Source of the DNA: Speluncibacter jeojiensis
Lineage (GTDB): Bacteria > Actinomycetota > Actinomycetes > Mycobacteriales > Mycobacteriaceae
Reading direction: 5' to 3'
Assembly (NCBI RefSeq): GCF_029589495.1
Contig: NZ_JAAIVF010000001.1
Location: forward strand, 1,426,001 to 1,490,000
DNA: 64,000 nucleotides
The notes beneath the pieces were generated by a model. It did not search any database and was not told the DNA's origin. It saw only the letters and a list, made by a program, of their open reading frames with translations. The translations under genes and the position numbers were made by a program. Shown piece by piece: positions 61,245-64,000 of the stretch (the stretch's first letter is position 1; every line of letters starts with the position of its first letter).

Positions 61245-62097
61245 GAGAGGGTCGCCAGCCGGTGGCCTCGGTGAACCGCGCGCTCGACACGCGCTGCGAG
61301 CGCCCCATCGGGCCGCCCAGCCACCCGGGGATCAACCGCAGCCGGTCGCGACCGACGCGCCGGGCGTAGTCGGCCGCCCACTGCGCCCGGGTCAGCGGCT
61401 CGTCGGCCACGTTGTACAGACCCGCGGGTGCGCGCAGCGCCGCCACCACCGCCGTCCCCACGTCGGCCAGCGCCAGCGGCGCGACATACGCGTCCGCGCG
61501 CCCCGGTATCGCGAACCATCCACGGCGGGCGACGGATTCGATCATCGCGGTGAGCGGGTCGTCGCCGTGGATCATGCCGAACCGCAACGCCACGCCGACC
61601 CCGCCGCTGCGGGTGAACCTGCGCGCGTGCTCCTCCGCGGCCAGGTTCGCCCGCATCGGGCCCGGTGCGGCGACCGCACTGTCCTCGTCGAGCAGGCGGT
61701 CGCCGCCGTCGCGGTAGACCATGGTCACGGTGTCGCGCACGATCCGCGGGACCGCGCACTCCAGGCACGCGTCGACCACTTGCCCCATCGCGGTGTCGCG
61801 CACCTTCCGGTACTGCGCGAGCGCCCCGAGGGTGCGCAGCGAGGTCGGCAGCGCGACCCGCAGGTCGATCACCGCGTCCGCCCCGTCGACGATCGCCCGC
61901 AGCAGCGTCTCGTCGGCCGCGATGTCGCCGTCGTGCCAGGTCACCCGCGGATCCGCGGACCGCTGCGGGCGCCGACTGTGCGCGGTCACCCGATACCCGG
62001 CGTCGAGCAGTCGGGGCAGCGTCGCGCGACCGGTCACCCCGGCGGCGCCGAGCAGGACCACCCGGCCCGCGGCGGATGCGGGACCGTCGTCCGCCAT
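61234..62097 (-). CDS. NAD(P)-binding epimerase/reductase-like protein
   Basis: A 287-aa extended SDR with GAAGVTGRATLPRLLDAGYR near residue 18 (nucleotide-binding) and TVTMVYRDGG further on. The typical Y-x3-K is not obvious, as in many atypical members. The start ATG overlaps the YqgE stop (TGATG), so the two are coupled. The stop codon lies in the terminator stem. The substrate is unknown. Confidence 0.72.
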   Translation of the reverse strand: MADDGPASAAGRVVLLGAAGVTGRATLPRLLDAGYRVTAHSRRPQRSADPRVTWHDGDIAADETLLRAIVDGADAVIDLRVALPTSLRTLGALAQYRKVRDTAMGQVVDACLECAVPRIVRDTVTMVYRDGGDRLLDEDSAVAAPGPMRANLAAEEHARRFTRSGGVGVALRFGMIHGDDPLTAMIESVARRGWFAIPGRADAYVAPLALADVGTAVVAALRAPAGLYNVADEPLTRAQWAADYARRVGRDRLRLIPGWLGGPMGRSQRVSSARFTEATGWRPSRRA

Positions 62098-62708
62098 CAG
62101 TTGCGCTCCAGGTCGATCGGGTGGGTCGCGAGCATCGCCAGCGGCATCGCCTGCCGGCGCAGCACCCGCGACCACAGGTCCACCCGCGGCGGCACGACCA
62201 CGTCGGATGGCAACGACGAGAAGACCATCCAGTCACTGCGCGCCAGTTCGCCGTCGAGTTGCCCGACGGTCCAGCCCGCGTACCCGGCGAACACCCGGAC
62301 ATCGGCGAGGTACGGCGCGAGCAGATCGGGGTCGGTGTCCAGGTCGATCATCACCGTGCGGCCCTCGACCCGGCGCACGCCTGCCACGTCCTCCGCGTTC
62401 ATCCCGGAGCGCAGCACCCCGAGGCAGATCGCGGCGTCCTCCTTGACGGGACCGCCGATGTAGATCGCCTTGGGCTTCGACACGATCTCCGACCACCGCG
62501 GCAACACGTCGCGCAACGCGGTCTCACTGGGCCGGTTGAGGACCACGCCCAGGCTGCCGGCATCGTTGTGTTCGATGACGTAGACGACGGTGCGGCGGAA
62601 GGTCGGTTCGACGAGATCCGTCGACGACACGAGCAGGCTCCCAGGCCGAACCGTCTGCGCGGCCGGGACCGCGCTGTCTTCGGGACCCTCGGGGAACGCC
62701 ACTCTCAC
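62097..62708 (-). CDS. yqgE: YqgE/AlgH family protein (UPF0301)
   Basis: A 203-aa protein of the UPF0301 group. GSLLVSSTDLVEPTFRRTVV, HNDAGSLGVVLNRPS, IYIGGPV and VFAGYAGWTVGQLDGE are the family signatures. Its role is still unclear; AlgH in Pseudomonas affects alginate. The GTG at 62708 is the better start; a second GTG six bases later is possible. It lies in divergent orientation to an MFS exporter. Confidence 0.88.
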   Translation of the reverse strand: MRVAFPEGPEDSAVPAAQTVRPGSLLVSSTDLVEPTFRRTVVYVIEHNDAGSLGVVLNRPSETALRDVLPRWSEIVSKPKAIYIGGPVKEDAAICLGVLRSGMNAEDVAGVRRVEGRTVMIDLDTDPDLLAPYLADVRVFAGYAGWTVGQLDGELARSDWMVFSSLPSDVVVPPRVDLWSRVLRRQAMPLAMLATHPIDLERN

Positions 62709-62834
62709 ATCATGGCACCACCTGGGCGTCCGGACACCGAGGACGCGATTCGCCGGTGGCACACCGCCGATGGTTTCGGCGCGATCCTCCCCGCCTGCCC
62801 GAATGCCGCCGACCGGATTTGTAGGGTGCACACC

Positions 62835-64000
62835 GTGGGACGCGCGCGCGAGTTGTCCGCCCGGCTCTCGGCGATGCTGCGCCGGTCGCCGGGCCTGACC
62901 CGGCTGCTGCTGGTCAAGCTGATCGGGCAGTTCGGCGACGGCATGTTCCAGTCCGCGCTCGGTGGTGCGATCCTGTTCAACCCTGAACGGCACGCGGACC
63001 CCGCGGCGATCGCAGCCGGTTTCGCGGTGCTGCTGCTGCCCTACTCGGTGATCGGCCCGTTCGCCGGCGCCCTGCTCGACCGGTGGGACCGCCGCGCGGT
63101 GCTGCTGTGGGCGGGCCTGCTGCGCGCCGGGTTCATCCTCGCCACCGCGGTGCTGCTGGGTGTCGGGGCGAGCACCGACGGTGTGCTGTTGCTCGCGCTC
63201 GCGGCCGTCGGGGTCAGCCGCTTCGTCGCGGCCGGCGTGTCCGCCGCGCTGCCGCGGGTCGTCGAACCGCGGTTGCTGGTGGTGACCAACTCGGTGCTCG
63301 CGACGGTCGGGTCGGGTTGCGCGGCGGTGGGGGCGGCAGGTTCCGTGCTGATCCTGTCGCTCGCCGGGAGCAGCGATGTGAGTTCGGCTGTCGCGGTGAC
63401 GATCTCCTCGGCGGGAACGCTGGTCAGCGCGCTGGCGGCCGCCGGATTCACCCGCCGCGTCCTGGGCCCGGACGAGCCCGGCTCAACGCGGGTGGCGGCG
63501 GCGCTGCGGGCGGTGGCCGCGGGGTTGGGCCGCGGTGCGGTCGCGGTCTGGCGGTCGCCGGGGGTGACCGCGGTGATGACGGGCATCGGCGCGCACCGCA
63601 TCGTGTTCGGCGTCGACACCCTGGTGATGGTGCTGATCCTGCGCGGTCCGACGGCACCCGGCACCGAACTGCCCAGCGGGCTGGCCGGATTCGGTGTCGC
63701 GGTCAGCGCCGCGGCCGCCGGCATGCTGGTGGCGGCCGTGGTCACCCCGATGGTCATCCCGCTGATCGGGCGCACCCGCACGGTCGTCGTCGGGCTCGTC
63801 GTCGCGCTGGCGGTGCAGTGGGGTCTCGTCGTCTCGCTGACCCACGCCAAGCTGCTGGCGGCGGCGTTTCTGCTGGGCCTGGCCGGCCAGGTGATCAAGC
63901 TGACCGGCGACGCGGCGATGCAGATCGAGATCCCCGATATCCGCCGCGGTCAGGTGTTCGCCCTGCAGGACACCGTGTTCAATGCGGCGTTCGTGCTGTC
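62835..64000 (+). CDS. MFS exporter, partial at the window end
   Basis: At least 388 codons are present and the frame runs off the end. It is an MFS protein of the enterobactin-exporter-like group, with about ten helices visible: LVKLIGQFGDGMFQSALGG, PYSVIGPFAGALLDRWDRR (motif A) and ITISSAGTLVSALAA-type repeats. The -10 TAGGGT (62822-62827) stands 7 bases before the GTG, so the mRNA is leaderless. It is divergent from yqgE. Confidence 0.83.
   Translation, partial: MGRARELSARLSAMLRRSPGLTRLLLVKLIGQFGDGMFQSALGGAILFNPERHADPAAIAAGFAVLLLPYSVIGPFAGALLDRWDRRAVLLWAGLLRAGFILATAVLLGVGASTDGVLLLALAAVGVSRFVAAGVSAALPRVVEPRLLVVTNSVLATVGSGCAAVGAAGSVLILSLAGSSDVSSAVAVTISSAGTLVSALAAAGFTRRVLGPDEPGSTRVAAALRAVAAGLGRGAVAVWRSPGVTAVMTGIGAHRIVFGVDTLVMVLILRGPTAPGTELPSGLAGFGVAVSAAAAGMLVAAVVTPMVIPLIGRTRTVVVGLVVALAVQWGLVVSLTHAKLLAAAFLLGLAGQVIKLTGDAAMQIEIPDIRRGQVFALQDTVFNAAFVL

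Overview
The window is high-GC actinobacterial DNA. A solitary Emb-type arabinosyltransferase (41503-44751), an F420-type luciferase-like oxidoreductase, an IlvX-like enzyme, a KstR-type operator and many promoters whose -10 box lies 6-8 bases before the start codon (leaderless genes) point to the Mycobacteriales (Rhodococcus, Gordonia, Nocardia, Mycobacterium and relatives). The genus cannot be fixed from sequence reading alone.

Left part (about 0.2-28 kb): a dispersed accessory steroid-catabolic set. On the minus strand lie two short-chain dehydrogenases, a small CxxC protein, a 3-ketosteroid delta1-dehydrogenase (KstD) and a ketosteroid isomerase (KSI). They are followed by an HsaB flavin reductase with a divergent PadR regulator. 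After unrelated oxidoreductase, esterase, MFS, aquaporin and regulator genes comes a kshA-hsaA-hsaC operon (17.2-20.5 kb). Two more KSI paralogues lie at 26.9-27.7 kb with a KstR-like box between them. Together these could oxidise ring A, open ring B and cleave the aromatised ring A. No HsaD, KshB or side-chain genes are seen, so the set must lean on functions encoded elsewhere. A recurring interrupted palindrome (consensus TCCCGGTCAGCGGGA) sits about 33-42 bp upstream of the inferred -10 boxes of several of these genes and looks like a shared activator site.

Between 21.4 and 23.5 kb is a stretch of broken genes: a truncated, frameshifted serine resolvase, an intact ribbon-helix-helix antitoxin beside a broken toxin, and a truncated GNAT/monooxygenase pair meeting the toxin at a sharp junction.

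Middle part (28-41 kb): a TetR-controlled ABC exporter, a GlcD-like/IlvX-like pair, a lysine 2-monooxygenase/amidase pair (davB-davA) divergent from an XRE regulator, two further SDRs, a 5'-truncated MFS gene and a membrane acyltransferase-like protein.

Right part (41.5-64 kb): more housekeeping in nature, with emb, leuS, MgtC, a ClC channel, a BASS-type transporter, glutamate decarboxylase, YqgE and an MFS exporter that runs off the end. Within it is a secreted nuclease with a translationally coupled SUKH (SMI1/KNR4) protein, a probable toxin-immunity pair (46.5-48.4 kb). No rRNA, tRNA or CRISPR array was recognised.
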